Counted from the first letter of the stretch, positions 1 through 8,349 are shown. The stretch: DNA of 20,822 bases from VFMC01 sp031404435 (GCA_031404435.1 JANNHO010000268.1:1-20822), one strand, 5' to 3'. The notes: a model not told the origin generated them from the letters alone. Program-made: numbers and translations.

Positions 1-490
1 CCTGACCGTGGTGCGAGCCGGCGATGCGTCCGACGCGGCGGCAGGGATCGCAACTGCAATCGCCGAGGCCCTCGACTACATCGGGGTGCTGGCAGTGGAG
101 ATGTTCGTGGTCGAGCAGGGCCTGCTGGTGAACGAGCTCGCGCCGCGGCCGCACAACAGCGGGCACTGGACCCTCGACGGTGCCGAGACCAGTCAGTTCG
201 AACAACAGGTGCGCGCCATCTGCGGGCTCACGCTCGGCAGCACCCGGGCGACCAGCCCGGCGGCGGCAATGGTCAACCTGCTCGGTGACGTGTGGGACAA
301 CGGCCCACCCGACTGGAAGCGGATGCTCGACGATCCCTCAGCACACCTGCACCTGTACGGAAAATCTCAGGCCCGGCCGGGGCGCAAGATGGGCCATCTC
401 ACGGTCCTGGCCGACGCGGCCGAGCTGGCAACCGAGGTGGCGCTAGCCTCCCGGGATCATGCTCGCCGGACCGTTCAGCTGGATCACTGA
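1..490 (+). CDS. purK: N5-carboxyaminoimidazole ribonucleotide synthase PurK, C-terminal part (5' end outside window)
   Basis: This is the 3' part of PurK, the ATP-grasp enzyme of de novo purine synthesis that carboxylates aminoimidazole ribonucleotide to N5-CAIR in the cytoplasm. The reading frame is already open at base 2 with no start, so the gene begins upstream of the window. The visible part holds the family's C-terminal ATP-grasp and barrel-sandwich signatures: NELAPRPHNSGHWT, then TSQFEQQVRAICGL, MVNLLGD, and HLYGKSQARPGRKMGHLTV. The Glu/Asn of NELAPR are the expected metal and ATP ligands of the fold. Only about 163 residues are visible. The DedA gene starts inside its last 32 bases, so the two are probably co-transcribed. 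The purE gene that often neighbours purK is not visible and could lie outside. Confidence 0.95.
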   Translation, partial: LTVVRAGDASDAAAGIATAIAEALDYIGVLAVEMFVVEQGLLVNELAPRPHNSGHWTLDGAETSQFEQQVRAICGLTLGSTRATSPAAAMVNLLGDVWDNGPPDWKRMLDDPSAHLHLYGKSQARPGRKMGHLTVLADAAELATEVALASRDHARRTVQLDH

Positions 491-1130
491 CCTCACCGAA
501 CAGCTCGGCGATTGGGCCGGCAACTGGTGGTTCCTCAGCGTGATCCTGGTGATCGCCTTCGGCGACTCAATCGTTCCGATCGTGCCGAGCGAAACCACCG
601 TGATCATCGGGGGCGTCGCGGTCAGCACCGGCGAAGCCCCGTACTCATTGTGGATGGTGATCGTCGTCGGCGCGTTCGGAGCGTTCATGGGCGACACCAC
701 TGCGTACGCGATCGGCCGCAAGTGGGCACCGTCGTTCGAACGGCGCGCGGCGCGGCGGGTGAAGTTCGGTCGGCGCCTGGCGTGGGCGCACGAACAGATC
801 GAGGACCGCGGAGGAATGCTGCTGATCACCGCGCGGTTCATCCCCGGGGGTCGCACCGTGCTCACGCTGTCGAGCGGAATCACCCGCCAACCGCGCCTGT
901 GGTTCATGCGCTGGATCCTCATCGCCGTGATCATCTGGGCCACCTACGCAGCCGGGCTGGCCTACATCGTCGGCAAGCCGTTCAAGGACAACCACACCCT
1001 TGCGTTCTGGGTGGCCTTCGGCACCGCGCTCGGGGTCAACATCGTGATCGAGGTGGCGCGCCACATCCGCAACCGCGGCAGTCACGCGGACGAGGTCACC
1101 AGCGAGCCCAGCGCCGAGTCGACCACCTGA
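459..1130 (+). CDS. DedA family (SNARE-associated/VTT domain) integral membrane protein
   Basis: This 223-residue DedA/VTT-fold membrane protein belongs to a family linked to lipid-carrier flipping (undecaprenyl phosphate) and membrane homeostasis; the exact substrate here is unknown. Visible features are an N-terminal re-entrant segment with the acidic and proline-rich motif FGDSIVPIVPSET (about residues 34-46), a Gly-rich membrane stretch followed by GDTTAYAIGRKW, and the family's FIPGGRTVLTLSSG motif (about residues 127-140), with basic residues where DedA proteins carry their conserved arginines. At least four hydrophobic segments are present, and the tail is polar and acidic. The ATG at 459 lies inside the purK end (32-base overlap), suggesting translational coupling. 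Its 3' end overlaps the convergent tetR gene by 49 bases, so no room remains for an ordinary terminator between them. Confidence 0.88.
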   Translation: MLAGPFSWITDLTEQLGDWAGNWWFLSVILVIAFGDSIVPIVPSETTVIIGGVAVSTGEAPYSLWMVIVVGAFGAFMGDTTAYAIGRKWAPSFERRAARRVKFGRRLAWAHEQIEDRGGMLLITARFIPGGRTVLTLSSGITRQPRLWFMRWILIAVIIWATYAAGLAYIVGKPFKDNHTLAFWVAFGTALGVNIVIEVARHIRNRGSHADEVTSEPSAESTT

Positions 1131-1672
1131 TCGACGAAAGCAAAACTTGTCGCCTGGCGGGAGATGAAGCGACGGTAGAACAGCGGTCCGACCAGCATGC
1201 TGACGAGCGTGTCGATGTCGGTGTCCGCCGCCAACTCGCCGGCGTCAAGGGCGACGCTCAGCCGGGTACGCAGCGGTAAGCGCCGCCGAGCAGCGAAGTC
1301 GACGGCGAGCGCGTGGCCGTGCTCGTCGCGTTCGGCCACGTCGATCATCGCGGGCACCCACGGCGCGAACTCGTCGGTCGTCAGCACCTCGGCGAATTGG
1401 TGCAACCAGCTCCGCACATCGGCCACAACACCGGCTGCGACCGGGATTGCGGGTGGTCCTGTGAGCGATTCGAACGCGGCGAACAGCAACGTCTCCAAGT
1501 CGCCGAACTGGCGGTAGAGCGTGGTCTTGGCCGCACCGCTGCGCGCCGCGATCGCCTCCATCGTTGTTCGCCCCGCACCGAGTTCACGAATCAGCTCCAG
1601 CGCAGCATCGACGGCGCGCCGTCGGGAACGGACCGCGCGCGGATCGATGCGGTCAGCCGACGGGTCGCGCAT
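1082..1672 (-). CDS. TetR family transcriptional regulator
   Basis: This 196-residue TetR-type repressor is most likely the local regulator of the MFS exporter just upstream of it. The N-terminal helix-turn-helix is clear: TTMEAIAARSGAAKTTLYRQ followed by FGDLETLLFAAFE (about residues 38-70). The C-terminal ligand domain is less conserved, as usual for the family. I chose the ATG at 1672 because it places the HTH at the normal distance from the N-terminus; the frame remains open further upstream but reads as antisense-like Arg/Ser-rich sequence overlapping the exporter. The start lies 20 bases inside the exporter's 3' end, so exporter and regulator form one minus-strand operon. A palindrome at 3318-3341 upstream of the exporter is the likely operator. 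The ligand cannot be told from sequence. Confidence 0.9.
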   Translation of the reverse strand: MRDPSADRIDPRAVRSRRRAVDAALELIRELGAGRTTMEAIAARSGAAKTTLYRQFGDLETLLFAAFESLTGPPAIPVAAGVVADVRSWLHQFAEVLTTDEFAPWVPAMIDVAERDEHGHALAVDFAARRRLPLRTRLSVALDAGELAADTDIDTLVSMLVGPLFYRRFISRQATSFAFVDQVVDSALGSLVTSSA

Positions 1673-3308
1673 CGCTGACCTCGTCGGTACCGGCACCGGC
1701 GTCGGCGCTGTTGCGGCTCGCTGGCGTATCGCCGCCTGCGGGCTCGGCCGCCGGAAGCCCGCCGCCGATCCGGGAGACCACGACGATCGCGGCGAGCGCG
1801 ACCAGCGCGGCCGAGACACGCAATGCGATCTGCGTGCCGTCGACGAACGCCGCTCGCACCGCGCTGCGAAGTTGCTCTGCCGCCTCCGGCCCGATCGCCC
1901 CCCTGGCCCGGTCGGCCATCGCCAACGCCTTGCCGACACTGTCGCCGGCGGCGCTGGACAACTCCGACGGCAGCGAATCGAGCGATGACGACACGCGCCC
2001 GCGATAGATGCTGGTGACGATGCTGCCGACAATCGCAATGCCGATCGCCCCGCCCAACTCTCGCGTGGTGTCGTTGACCGCCGAACCGACCCCAGCTTTG
2101 TGCATCGGCACAGATTGGACGATGCCGCTGCTGAGCGATGGCATCGTCATCCCGACGCCTGCCGCCAATACGACCAGCGTGGCGGCGATGTAGCCATAGC
2201 CAGTGTCCAGCCCGGCGAAGGAGAACATCACGAGGCCGAGCACCATCGTGCCCATGCCCGCGCCGACGACTCGTTGCACCCCGTGTGCGGCGGCCAGGTC
2301 GGCCGAGCGGGGCGAGACGATGATCATCGTGATTGCGAACGGCAGGCCGCGCACACCCGCCTGCAGCGGCGAATAGCCCTGCACGTACTGCAGGTACTGC
2401 GTCAGCACGAAGAAGGTCGAGAACATGCCGAGGAACGCGAACGTGATGCCGAGGCTGCCCATCGCAAAGCGGGGGATGGCGAAGTAGCTCATGTCGAGCA
2501 TCGGGTTCGTGGTCCGCCGTTCGTACGTGACGAACCCGACCAACCCGACAACGGCGACGACGAAGCCACCGATCACGAGCGCATCCGTCCACCCGCGCTC
2601 GGGACCCTCGATGATCGCGAACAGCAGGCCCGCGAACCCGACGATCGACAGCATCGCACCGCCCGGGTCGAGCGCCGCGCCCACGCCCTCCTTCGACGTC
2701 GGCGCCAGCGCGGCGGTCGCGATGAACGCGACAAGAGCGATCGGCACGGCAACGAAGAACACCGACCCGTACCAGAAGTGCTCGAGTAGGAACCCGCCCA
2801 TCAGCGGGCCGATCGCCCCACCGGCACCCGCGAACCCGGCCCAGGTTGCGATCGCCTTCGCCCGTTCCTGCGGAGGGAACGACGACTGCAACAAGCTCAG
2901 CGTGGCCGGCATGATCAGCGCCGCACCGATGCCCATCAACGCACGCATTGCGATCAGCGAGTTGGCGGTGTCCATCACGGCCGACAGCGCCGATGCGATG
3001 GAGAACAGCACCAGGCCGATCAGCAACGCACCCTTGCGCCCGAAGCGATCTCCAAGCGCACCGGCGGGAAGCAACAGCGCGGCGAACACGAGCGCGTAGG
3101 CATCCACGATCCACAGGATCTGCGTGTCGCTCGGGTTGAGACTGGACTGGGCCAGGCTTGGGATCGCCACGTTGACCGAGCTGACCGTGGCGACGATGAG
3201 CACGAGGCTGAGGCACATGGTGGCCAGGATCGCCCACCGCCGCTGGTACACGTGGGGTTCGATGCCGCCAAGATCGGCGGTGATGGGTCTCGCAGTCGTC
3301 GTGTTCAT
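1653..3308 (-). CDS. MFS drug:proton antiporter, DHA2 (14-TMS) family
   Basis: This 551-residue transporter belongs to the DHA2 group of the major facilitator superfamily, which exports drugs or toxic organics by proton antiport. It shows hydrophobic helices throughout and a classic motif A between TM2 and TM3 (GALGDRFGRKGALL). Motif B/C-like sequence follows (RALMGIGAALIMPATLSLL, then GAGGAIGPLMGGFLLEHFWY). The length fits 14 TM segments. A long polar segment late in the protein (SSLDSLPSELSSAAGDS region) forms an extracytoplasmic loop before the last helix. The ATG at 3308 is preceded by a GGAG ribosome binding site. The tetR gene overlaps its 3' end, and two palindromes sit directly upstream. 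Induction by a substrate of the pump through the TetR protein is the natural inference. The substrate is not predictable. Confidence 0.92.
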   Translation of the reverse strand: MNTTTARPITADLGGIEPHVYQRRWAILATMCLSLVLIVATVSSVNVAIPSLAQSSLNPSDTQILWIVDAYALVFAALLLPAGALGDRFGRKGALLIGLVLFSIASALSAVMDTANSLIAMRALMGIGAALIMPATLSLLQSSFPPQERAKAIATWAGFAGAGGAIGPLMGGFLLEHFWYGSVFFVAVPIALVAFIATAALAPTSKEGVGAALDPGGAMLSIVGFAGLLFAIIEGPERGWTDALVIGGFVVAVVGLVGFVTYERRTTNPMLDMSYFAIPRFAMGSLGITFAFLGMFSTFFVLTQYLQYVQGYSPLQAGVRGLPFAITMIIVSPRSADLAAAHGVQRVVGAGMGTMVLGLVMFSFAGLDTGYGYIAATLVVLAAGVGMTMPSLSSGIVQSVPMHKAGVGSAVNDTTRELGGAIGIAIVGSIVTSIYRGRVSSSLDSLPSELSSAAGDSVGKALAMADRARGAIGPEAAEQLRSAVRAAFVDGTQIALRVSAALVALAAIVVVSRIGGGLPAAEPAGGDTPASRNSADAGAGTDEVSDARPVG

Positions 3309-3317
3309 GGTGCTCCG

Positions 3318-3341
3318 TTTCGCTACGCAAGCGTAGCGAAA
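3318..3341. promoter_or_regulatory. Perfect inverted repeat, probable TetR operator of the DHA2 exporter operon
   Basis: Arms TTTCGCTACGC and GCGTAGCGAAA (11 bases each) are perfect reverse complements around an AA centre. The site ends ten bases upstream of the exporter start codon, next to the ribosome binding site. The size and symmetry fit a TetR dimer site, and the regulator is encoded by the second gene of the same operon, so autoregulation is the likely logic. The link between this site and this TetR protein is inference. Confidence 0.75.
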
Positions 3342-3357
3342 TTTTCCCGCGGGAAAA
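3342..3357. promoter_or_regulatory. Second perfect palindrome, TTTTCCCGCGGGAAAA
   Basis: A fully symmetric 16-base palindrome begins at the base immediately after the TetR-like operator. Its sequence is unrelated to the first palindrome, so it is more likely a site for a second regulator (or part of the promoter region) than a second copy of the same operator. Which protein binds is unknown. Confidence 0.5.
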
Positions 3358-3587
3358 CGTCTTCAGCGTTGATGCCCGTCCGGTTCGGTCCGCGGTATCG
3401 AAGCTGGTGACCGCTGCGACCCACGGATGTGTCTGATGTCACTCCTACGAAAGGCCTGGTGGCGGGAAGCGGCGGGTTGTTGACGTGGTGGACTCGTTCG
3501 GGCGTGTCCTACGCTCGCTTCTAGCGCGACGAATCCGTGTACCGGATCTCGTCGAAACACTGGCCTCATCCCCCCGAAGGAGCCCTC
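3358..3587. other. Divergent intergenic region between the DHA2 exporter and the MmpL exporter
   Basis: These 230 bases carry no supportable gene. The region must hold promoter elements for the MmpL gene on the plus strand. A TTGACG at 3480-3485 could be a -35 box, but no -10 box lies at the usual spacing (the nearest candidate, TACGCT at 3510, is 24 bases away). The only firm signal is the GAAGGAG ribosome binding site at 3576-3582. Confidence 0.5.
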
Positions 3588-3590
3588 TTG
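3576..3590 (+). promoter_or_regulatory. Ribosome binding site that fixes a TTG start for the MmpL gene
   Basis: GAAGGAG at 3576-3582 is followed after five bases by TTG at 3588. This is the only strong Shine-Dalgarno sequence near the beginning of the frame, so it decides the start. Confidence 0.75.
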
Positions 3591-5978
3591 TCCTCGCCGC
3601 TGCCATCGTCCAATCCCACGCGCCGCCCATCGGTGTTCGCCCGCCTTGCTGGCGTGTGCCACGACCGCCGGCGGTGGGTGGCCGGTGCCTGGGTCGGCGC
3701 GCTGATCCTGATCGGTGGATCGTCCGGCGCGATCGGCAACGGTTTCCGTGACGAGTTCAACCTCCCTGATTCGGATTCCAAGACGGGGTTCGATCTGCTC
3801 GACCGCGACTTCGGCGGTCAGGGAACGGGGATCACCGGCACGATCGTGTTCCGCGCCGACCAGGGCGTGACCGACGCCGAAGTGCAGCCGGCGATGGAGG
3901 CGCTGTTCGCCGAGGTCGCGACGATCGCCAACGTCGACCGGGTGGTCGGCCCGTACAGCCCGGAAGGCGCGCGCCAGATCTCGGCCAGCGGGCCACAGGC
4001 CGGAAAGGTCGCCTTCGCCAACGTCGAGTTGCCCGAGGACATCTCGTTCCCCGATGCGGAGAAGATCCGCGACGCGATTCGCGAGGCGCAGCCGTCGATC
4101 CCCGGTCTCGACATCGAGTTGGGCGGGTTCATCTTCGCCGAGTTCGAGAACCCGTCGTCGGAGGTGATCGGTATCGCATTCGCGATCGTCATCTTGATCC
4201 TGGCGTTCGGGTCGGTGCTGGCGATGGGGCTGCCGGTGGGGGTTGCGTTGTTCGGCATCGGCATCGGCACGTCGCTGGTGATCTTGTTCAGCAACGTGGT
4301 CACGCTGCCCGAGACGTCGCAGTTCATCGGGTTGATGATCGGGCTCGGGGTCGGGATCGACTACGCGCTGCTGATCGTCACCCGCTACCGCGAACAGCTA
4401 CATCGCGGGCACACCGTGCGCGAGTCGATCGTCATCGCGATGGATACCGCCGGCAGATCGGTCGTGTTCGCCGGGGCCACCGTGGTGATCTCGCTGCTGG
4501 GCATGTTGATCATGGCCGTCGCGTTCGTCACGGGATTGGCCGTCGGCGCGGCGCTCGTCGTCGCGGTCACCGTGATCGCCTCGCTCACGCTGTTGCCGGC
4601 CCTGCTCGGCTTCGCCGGCCACAACGTGGAGCGCACGCGCTGGCGCGGTCTCATCGCCGCGGGCCTGGCCGCCATCGCCCTGGCCGGTGTCGGGCTGAAG
4701 TTCACCCCGCTGGCGATCGGGCTACCGCTCGCCGTGATCGTGCTGATCGCCGGAATATGGGTGAAGCCGCTCAAACGCGAAGTCCGCCGACGGCCCCCGC
4801 GGGAGTTGCGCGAGACCTTTGCGTACCGGTGGAGCCGGCTGATCCAGCACCACCCGTGGCCCGCAGCGATCGGGTCTGCTGTGGTGCTGCTGATCCTGGC
4901 CACACCGGTGCTCGGGCTCCGGCTGGGCTTCTCCGACGAGAGCAACTTCGCCGACGACACCACCACCAAACGGGCGTACAACCTTCTTGTCGAAGGCTTC
5001 GGCCCGGGCTTCAACGGCCCTGTCCTGCTGGTCGCCGAGCTTCCGGCCGGATTCGATCCGGCCCAGCTCGAAACGATCACCACCGCCGTCGGCACTGACC
5101 CCGGGGTTGCTTTCGTTTCGCCTGCCATCGTCAACGACGAGGCTGCCCCGACATCGGCGATCTGGAACCTGATCCCCACGACCGGTCCGCAGGACGAGGC
5201 GACAACGCAACTCGTCGATCGACTACGCGGCGACGTGCTGCCCCCTGTCGAGACCACCGCAGGCGTCGACGTCAACGTCAGCGGCACGGTTGCGGTGAAC
5301 GTCGACTTCTCCGATTACCTGGCCGGTCGGCTGCCGTACTTCTTCATCGCCGTGCTGGCGCTGTCGTTCCTGCTGCTGATGGTCGTGTTCCGCTCGCTGC
5401 TCGTGCCGCTGAAAGCGGTGATCATGAACCTGCTGTCGATCGGCGCCGCGTACGGCGTGGTGGTCGCGTTGTTCCAGTGGGGCTGGCTGAGTGACATCAC
5501 CGGCGTGTCCCCCGCCCCGATCGAGACGTGGATCCCGATGATGCTGTTCGCGATCACGTTCGGGTTGTCCATGGACTACGAGGTGTTCTTGCTGTCGCGG
5601 GTCCGCGAGGAATGGCACCGCACCGGTGACGCGCGCACCTCGGTCGCCGACGGGCTCGCCGCGACCGCCAAGGTGATCACCGCCGCCGCGGCGATCATGG
5701 TGTTCGTGTTCGGCAGCTTCCTGCTGGAAAACGACCGGGTGCTCAAGCTGATGGGTGTCGGCCTCGCCACCGCGATCCTGCTCGACGCGACCATCGTCCG
5801 CATGTTGCTCGTGCCGGCCACGATGGAACTGCTCGGCGACAAGAACTGGTGGCTGCCCCGCTGGCTCGATCGCCTGCTGCCGAACATCGACGTCGAAGGC
5901 CACACCGAAGGCCACACCAACGACGACGATCCCGACACCACCGCCGGCCGCGAACCCGTCCTTGCGTCAAGGAACTGA
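3588..5978 (+). CDS. MmpL/MMPL family RND transporter
   Basis: This 796-residue RND-superfamily transporter of the MMPL class moves lipids or hydrophobic compounds across the inner membrane, driven by proton flux. It has the expected two-fold architecture: TM1, a large extracytoplasmic domain, TM2-6, then TM7, a second outer domain and TM8-12. The proton-relay Asp-Tyr pairs are present in both halves: GVGIDYALLIVTRYREQ (about residue 257) and GLSMDYEVFLLSRVREEW (about residue 661). I chose the TTG at 3588 because GAAGGAG lies five bases upstream; an ORF start at 3537 would add 17 residues with no ribosome site. The cytoplasmic tail is short, with GHTEGHT and a run of Asp. Substrate is unknown. 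A second transporter gene follows 41 bases downstream, probably in one transcript. Confidence 0.93.
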   Translation: MSSPLPSSNPTRRPSVFARLAGVCHDRRRWVAGAWVGALILIGGSSGAIGNGFRDEFNLPDSDSKTGFDLLDRDFGGQGTGITGTIVFRADQGVTDAEVQPAMEALFAEVATIANVDRVVGPYSPEGARQISASGPQAGKVAFANVELPEDISFPDAEKIRDAIREAQPSIPGLDIELGGFIFAEFENPSSEVIGIAFAIVILILAFGSVLAMGLPVGVALFGIGIGTSLVILFSNVVTLPETSQFIGLMIGLGVGIDYALLIVTRYREQLHRGHTVRESIVIAMDTAGRSVVFAGATVVISLLGMLIMAVAFVTGLAVGAALVVAVTVIASLTLLPALLGFAGHNVERTRWRGLIAAGLAAIALAGVGLKFTPLAIGLPLAVIVLIAGIWVKPLKREVRRRPPRELRETFAYRWSRLIQHHPWPAAIGSAVVLLILATPVLGLRLGFSDESNFADDTTTKRAYNLLVEGFGPGFNGPVLLVAELPAGFDPAQLETITTAVGTDPGVAFVSPAIVNDEAAPTSAIWNLIPTTGPQDEATTQLVDRLRGDVLPPVETTAGVDVNVSGTVAVNVDFSDYLAGRLPYFFIAVLALSFLLLMVVFRSLLVPLKAVIMNLLSIGAAYGVVVALFQWGWLSDITGVSPAPIETWIPMMLFAITFGLSMDYEVFLLSRVREEWHRTGDARTSVADGLAATAKVITAAAAIMVFVFGSFLLENDRVLKLMGVGLATAILLDATIVRMLLVPATMELLGDKNWWLPRWLDRLLPNIDVEGHTEGHTNDDDPDTTAGREPVLASRN

Positions 5979-6019
5979 CGAACTCAGTTCGCCGGATACG
6001 TCGATCACCCCCACATCCC

Positions 6020-7336
6020 GTGACTTCAACGGCTGACGTCGCGTTCCGTCGGCTGCTCGCCAACTCGTTGGTGACCAGTGTGACGAGCACGTTCTTGTGG
6101 TTTGCCCTCACGTTCTGGGTGTACCTGGAAACTCGCTCGGTGGTGTCCACCGGGGTGATCGGCGGTGCATTCGGGTTGGCGTCAGCGGCCTTCGGGCCGG
6201 CTTTTGGCACATATGTCGATCACCATCGGAAGAAGGCCGCGATGGTGCTCGCGACCACAGTCTCCGCGGCCTGCTTCACGCTGGCGACTGCGCTGTTCCT
6301 CATCATCGACAGCGAGAGCCTCCTGCGGTTGCGCAGCCCGTGGTTCTGGCTGCTGGTCGCGGCGACGCTGCTGGGATCGGTCGCCGGCCAGATGCGCGGC
6401 ATCGCCATGTCGACCTGCGTCACCCTGCTCGTGCCAGAGGATCGTCGCGACAAGGCCAACGGCCTCGTCGGGACGATCACCGGTGTCTCGTTCGCGATCA
6501 CCTCCGTATTCAGCGGTCTCGTGATCGGCCAGCTCGGAATGGGATGGGCCCTCTACATTTCCATCGCGCTCACGGTGGGAGCCCTGATCCACCTGCACGG
6601 CATCATAATCGACGAGCCCGATCCCCTCCCCGCCGCTGGGATCAAGGCCCCGAGGATCGACATACGTGGCGCGCTCGATGCCATCCACGCGGTTCCCGGC
6701 CTGTCGATGCTGATCGCCCTCGCCGCGTTCAACAACCTGCTCGCCGGAGTGTTCATGGCGCTCATGGACGCCTACGGCTTGTCGCTCGTGTCGGTCGAGA
6801 CCTGGGGTTTGCTGTGGGGCGCGATCAGCCTGTCGTTCATCGCTGGCGGGCTGACCGTCGCTCGCTTCGGCCTGGGGTCTGCACCCCTACGCCTCATTTT
6901 GATCGGCAACGTCGTCAACTGGACGGTGTGCGCGGTGTTCGCGCTGCAGTCGTCGATCGTGCCGCTCGTGGCCGGTATGGCCATCTGGCTCGGCTTGATC
7001 CCCGTGATCGAGGCTGCGGAGCAAACCGTCCTGCAACGCGCGATTCCCTACGAACGCCAAGGTCGAGTGTTCGGCTTCGCCCAACTCGTCGAAAACGCCG
7101 CCGCGCCCGTCACTGCGTTCATGATCGGACCGATCGCGGAGACGGTCTTCATGCCATTCATGACCGACGGCCGTGGTGCCGACGCCATAGGCGGCTGGTT
7201 CGGTATCGGCCCCGAACGGGGGATCGCCTTGATGTTCACCATCGCCGGGCTCGTCGGCATTGCCGTCACACTGGCCGCCCGCGCCTCGCACGCCTACCGA
7301 CAGCTCTCGGCGGCCGCTGCTCCTGCGACGAGCTGA
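6020..7336 (+). CDS. Major facilitator superfamily transporter
   Basis: This 438-residue membrane protein is an MFS permease with about twelve hydrophobic helices. The motif A-like loop is degenerate: FGTYVDHHRKKAAMVLATT (about residues 58-76) keeps the D and the basic cluster. The segments GLVGTITGVSFAITSVFSG and QTVLQRAIPYERQGRVFG resemble the MFS_3/enterobactin-exporter-like branch (the ERQGRVFG loop is typical). The GTG at 6020 is chosen because the homologous-looking sequence begins with TADVAFRRLLANSLV and the upstream extension (to 5849) only shadows the MmpL gene. It follows MmpL by 41 bases. An export role, possibly for a small metabolite or siderophore, is an inference from the branch only. 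Confidence 0.85.
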   Translation: MTSTADVAFRRLLANSLVTSVTSTFLWFALTFWVYLETRSVVSTGVIGGAFGLASAAFGPAFGTYVDHHRKKAAMVLATTVSAACFTLATALFLIIDSESLLRLRSPWFWLLVAATLLGSVAGQMRGIAMSTCVTLLVPEDRRDKANGLVGTITGVSFAITSVFSGLVIGQLGMGWALYISIALTVGALIHLHGIIIDEPDPLPAAGIKAPRIDIRGALDAIHAVPGLSMLIALAAFNNLLAGVFMALMDAYGLSLVSVETWGLLWGAISLSFIAGGLTVARFGLGSAPLRLILIGNVVNWTVCAVFALQSSIVPLVAGMAIWLGLIPVIEAAEQTVLQRAIPYERQGRVFGFAQLVENAAAPVTAFMIGPIAETVFMPFMTDGRGADAIGGWFGIGPERGIALMFTIAGLVGIAVTLAARASHAYRQLSAAAAPATS

Positions 7337-7384
7337 TCGCGTCGGCCCGCGACGCGGCACTGATCCGGTGTGCGGCGGTGCCGC

Positions 7385-7490
7385 ACCGGCGAGTGCAGGG
7401 TTGGCCATGCGGTCGATGCGGAAGGTGCGCCAATCGTCTCGACGCACGTCCCACGCAACCGGGTACCAGGTGATCGGGCAGGATCTGGCC
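7385..7490 (-). pseudogene. Remnant of a WYL-domain (YafY-type) transcriptional regulator
   Basis: On the minus strand a short stretch reads ITWYPVAWDVRRDDWRTFRI followed by DRMANP. It matches the core of WYL-domain regulators, which typically read RWYLVAWD..R.DWRTFRVDR. Nothing resembling the HTH or the first half of the WYL domain is found upstream in any frame, and the frame continues into antisense of the MFS gene. I read this as a relic of a deleted regulator between two convergent genes. It could instead be chance, but the run of matching positions makes that unlikely. The limits given are approximate. Confidence 0.6.
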
Positions 7491-7563
7491 GAGTTTGGCC
7501 ACACCGGATGCGGACAGATCTTGTCCTGATCTCCCAGGAAATCCTGAACCTGCCTCAGCGCGG

Positions 7564-8319
7564 TCAGCTGTACATGAGCGACCCGGGGGTGGTGAGGAGT
7601 TCACCGGTCTCGAGCCAGGTCTTCAGGCCGGACAGGATCATCATCCACCCGCCGTAGAGCTCGTCGCAGGCACCATCGCGCATCTCGTCATGGGTGACCC
7701 TCAAGCGGCACGAATCGCCGACCGGCTCGATCTCCCACGTCACTCGCGACGTGCCCTCGGCTTTGGCCGCCTCGCTCCAGAGAGCAACCATCGATTGCAC
7801 CAGCCGACGCGGCGGGTCGACTTCTAGGTTGACGCCCTCGCCGAGCAACTCCCCGGCCATTTGAGGATGGCCCATCTCGAAGCGTGACCCAGTCGACCAG
7901 TCGGAGCGCTGACCGGCCCCGAAGTTGTACTTGGCCCGGATCTCGGGACTGGTGATTGCCTCCCACAACCGTTCTGGAGTGGTCCGAATGTAGATCTCGA
8001 ACACCTTTTCCATCGTTGTCTCCAATTCGTGTTTGAGGCCGACCAGGCCGGCGGCCCAGCGTTCGGCGTACTTGTTGACCCAGCGGTCGTGGATGAGGCG
8101 AATCGGCACCGTGTTGAGGTAGTGCAGCTTCTCCCGGCCGCGCCGCTTGGTGACGACCAGCCCGGTTTCCTCCAACTGCCTGAGATGCTTCATCACCCCG
8201 ATTCGAGTCATTGTGAAACGTCCCGTCAACGCGTGCAAGGTCTGCCCGTCCTCCCGGTACAACTCGTCGAGCAAGCTACGCCGGGTCGGATCGGCCAATG
8301 CCTTGAACACGTCATCCAC
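7564..8319 (-). CDS. ArsR-type HTH regulator fused to an AHSA1/SRPBCC domain
   Basis: This is a 251-residue two-domain protein. Residues 1 to about 100 form an ArsR-like winged helix: the opening DDVFKALADPTRRSLLDELY is the family hallmark, followed by the recognition region TRIGVMKHLRQLEETGLVVT and the wing RRGREKLHYLN. From about residue 103 an AHSA1/START-like ligand pocket domain follows (KVFEIYIRTTPERLWEAITS, then GAGQRSDWSTGSRFEMGH and SRVTWEIEP). This fusion is a known actinobacterial regulator architecture, usually with unknown hydrophobic ligands. The start is GTG at 8319. A perfect palindrome lies 15-30 bases upstream, so self-repression is likely, and it shares the divergent intergenic space with the ETF/mycofactocin operon, which it might also control. 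Confidence 0.88.
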   Translation of the reverse strand: MDDVFKALADPTRRSLLDELYREDGQTLHALTGRFTMTRIGVMKHLRQLEETGLVVTKRRGREKLHYLNTVPIRLIHDRWVNKYAERWAAGLVGLKHELETTMEKVFEIYIRTTPERLWEAITSPEIRAKYNFGAGQRSDWSTGSRFEMGHPQMAGELLGEGVNLEVDPPRRLVQSMVALWSEAAKAEGTSRVTWEIEPVGDSCRLRVTHDEMRDGACDELYGGWMMILSGLKTWLETGELLTTPGSLMYS

Positions 8320-8333
8320 GTCGATCAGTATAG

Positions 8334-8349
8334 GTAACTATTTAGTTAC
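8334..8349. promoter_or_regulatory. Perfect palindrome, probable operator for the ArsR-SRPBCC regulator
   Basis: GTAACTA and TAGTTAC are exact reverse complements separated by TT, in a markedly AT-rich patch of an otherwise GC-rich region. The site lies between the ArsR-like gene and the divergent ETF operon, 15 bases upstream of the regulator's GTG. ArsR-family sites are imperfect or perfect inverted repeats of this size. Binding by this protein is inferred. Confidence 0.7.

Noticed and set aside
1591..3330. A very long open frame (579 codons) on the minus strand beside the DHA2 exporter frame.
   Set aside because: It is an Arg/Gly/Ala-rich shadow of the exporter in another frame with no hydrophobic pattern or motif; the 551-residue frame has clear MFS motifs.
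3480..3515. TTGACG and TACGCT as a promoter for the MmpL gene.
   Set aside because: The spacing of 24 bases is too long for a normal sigma-70 promoter.
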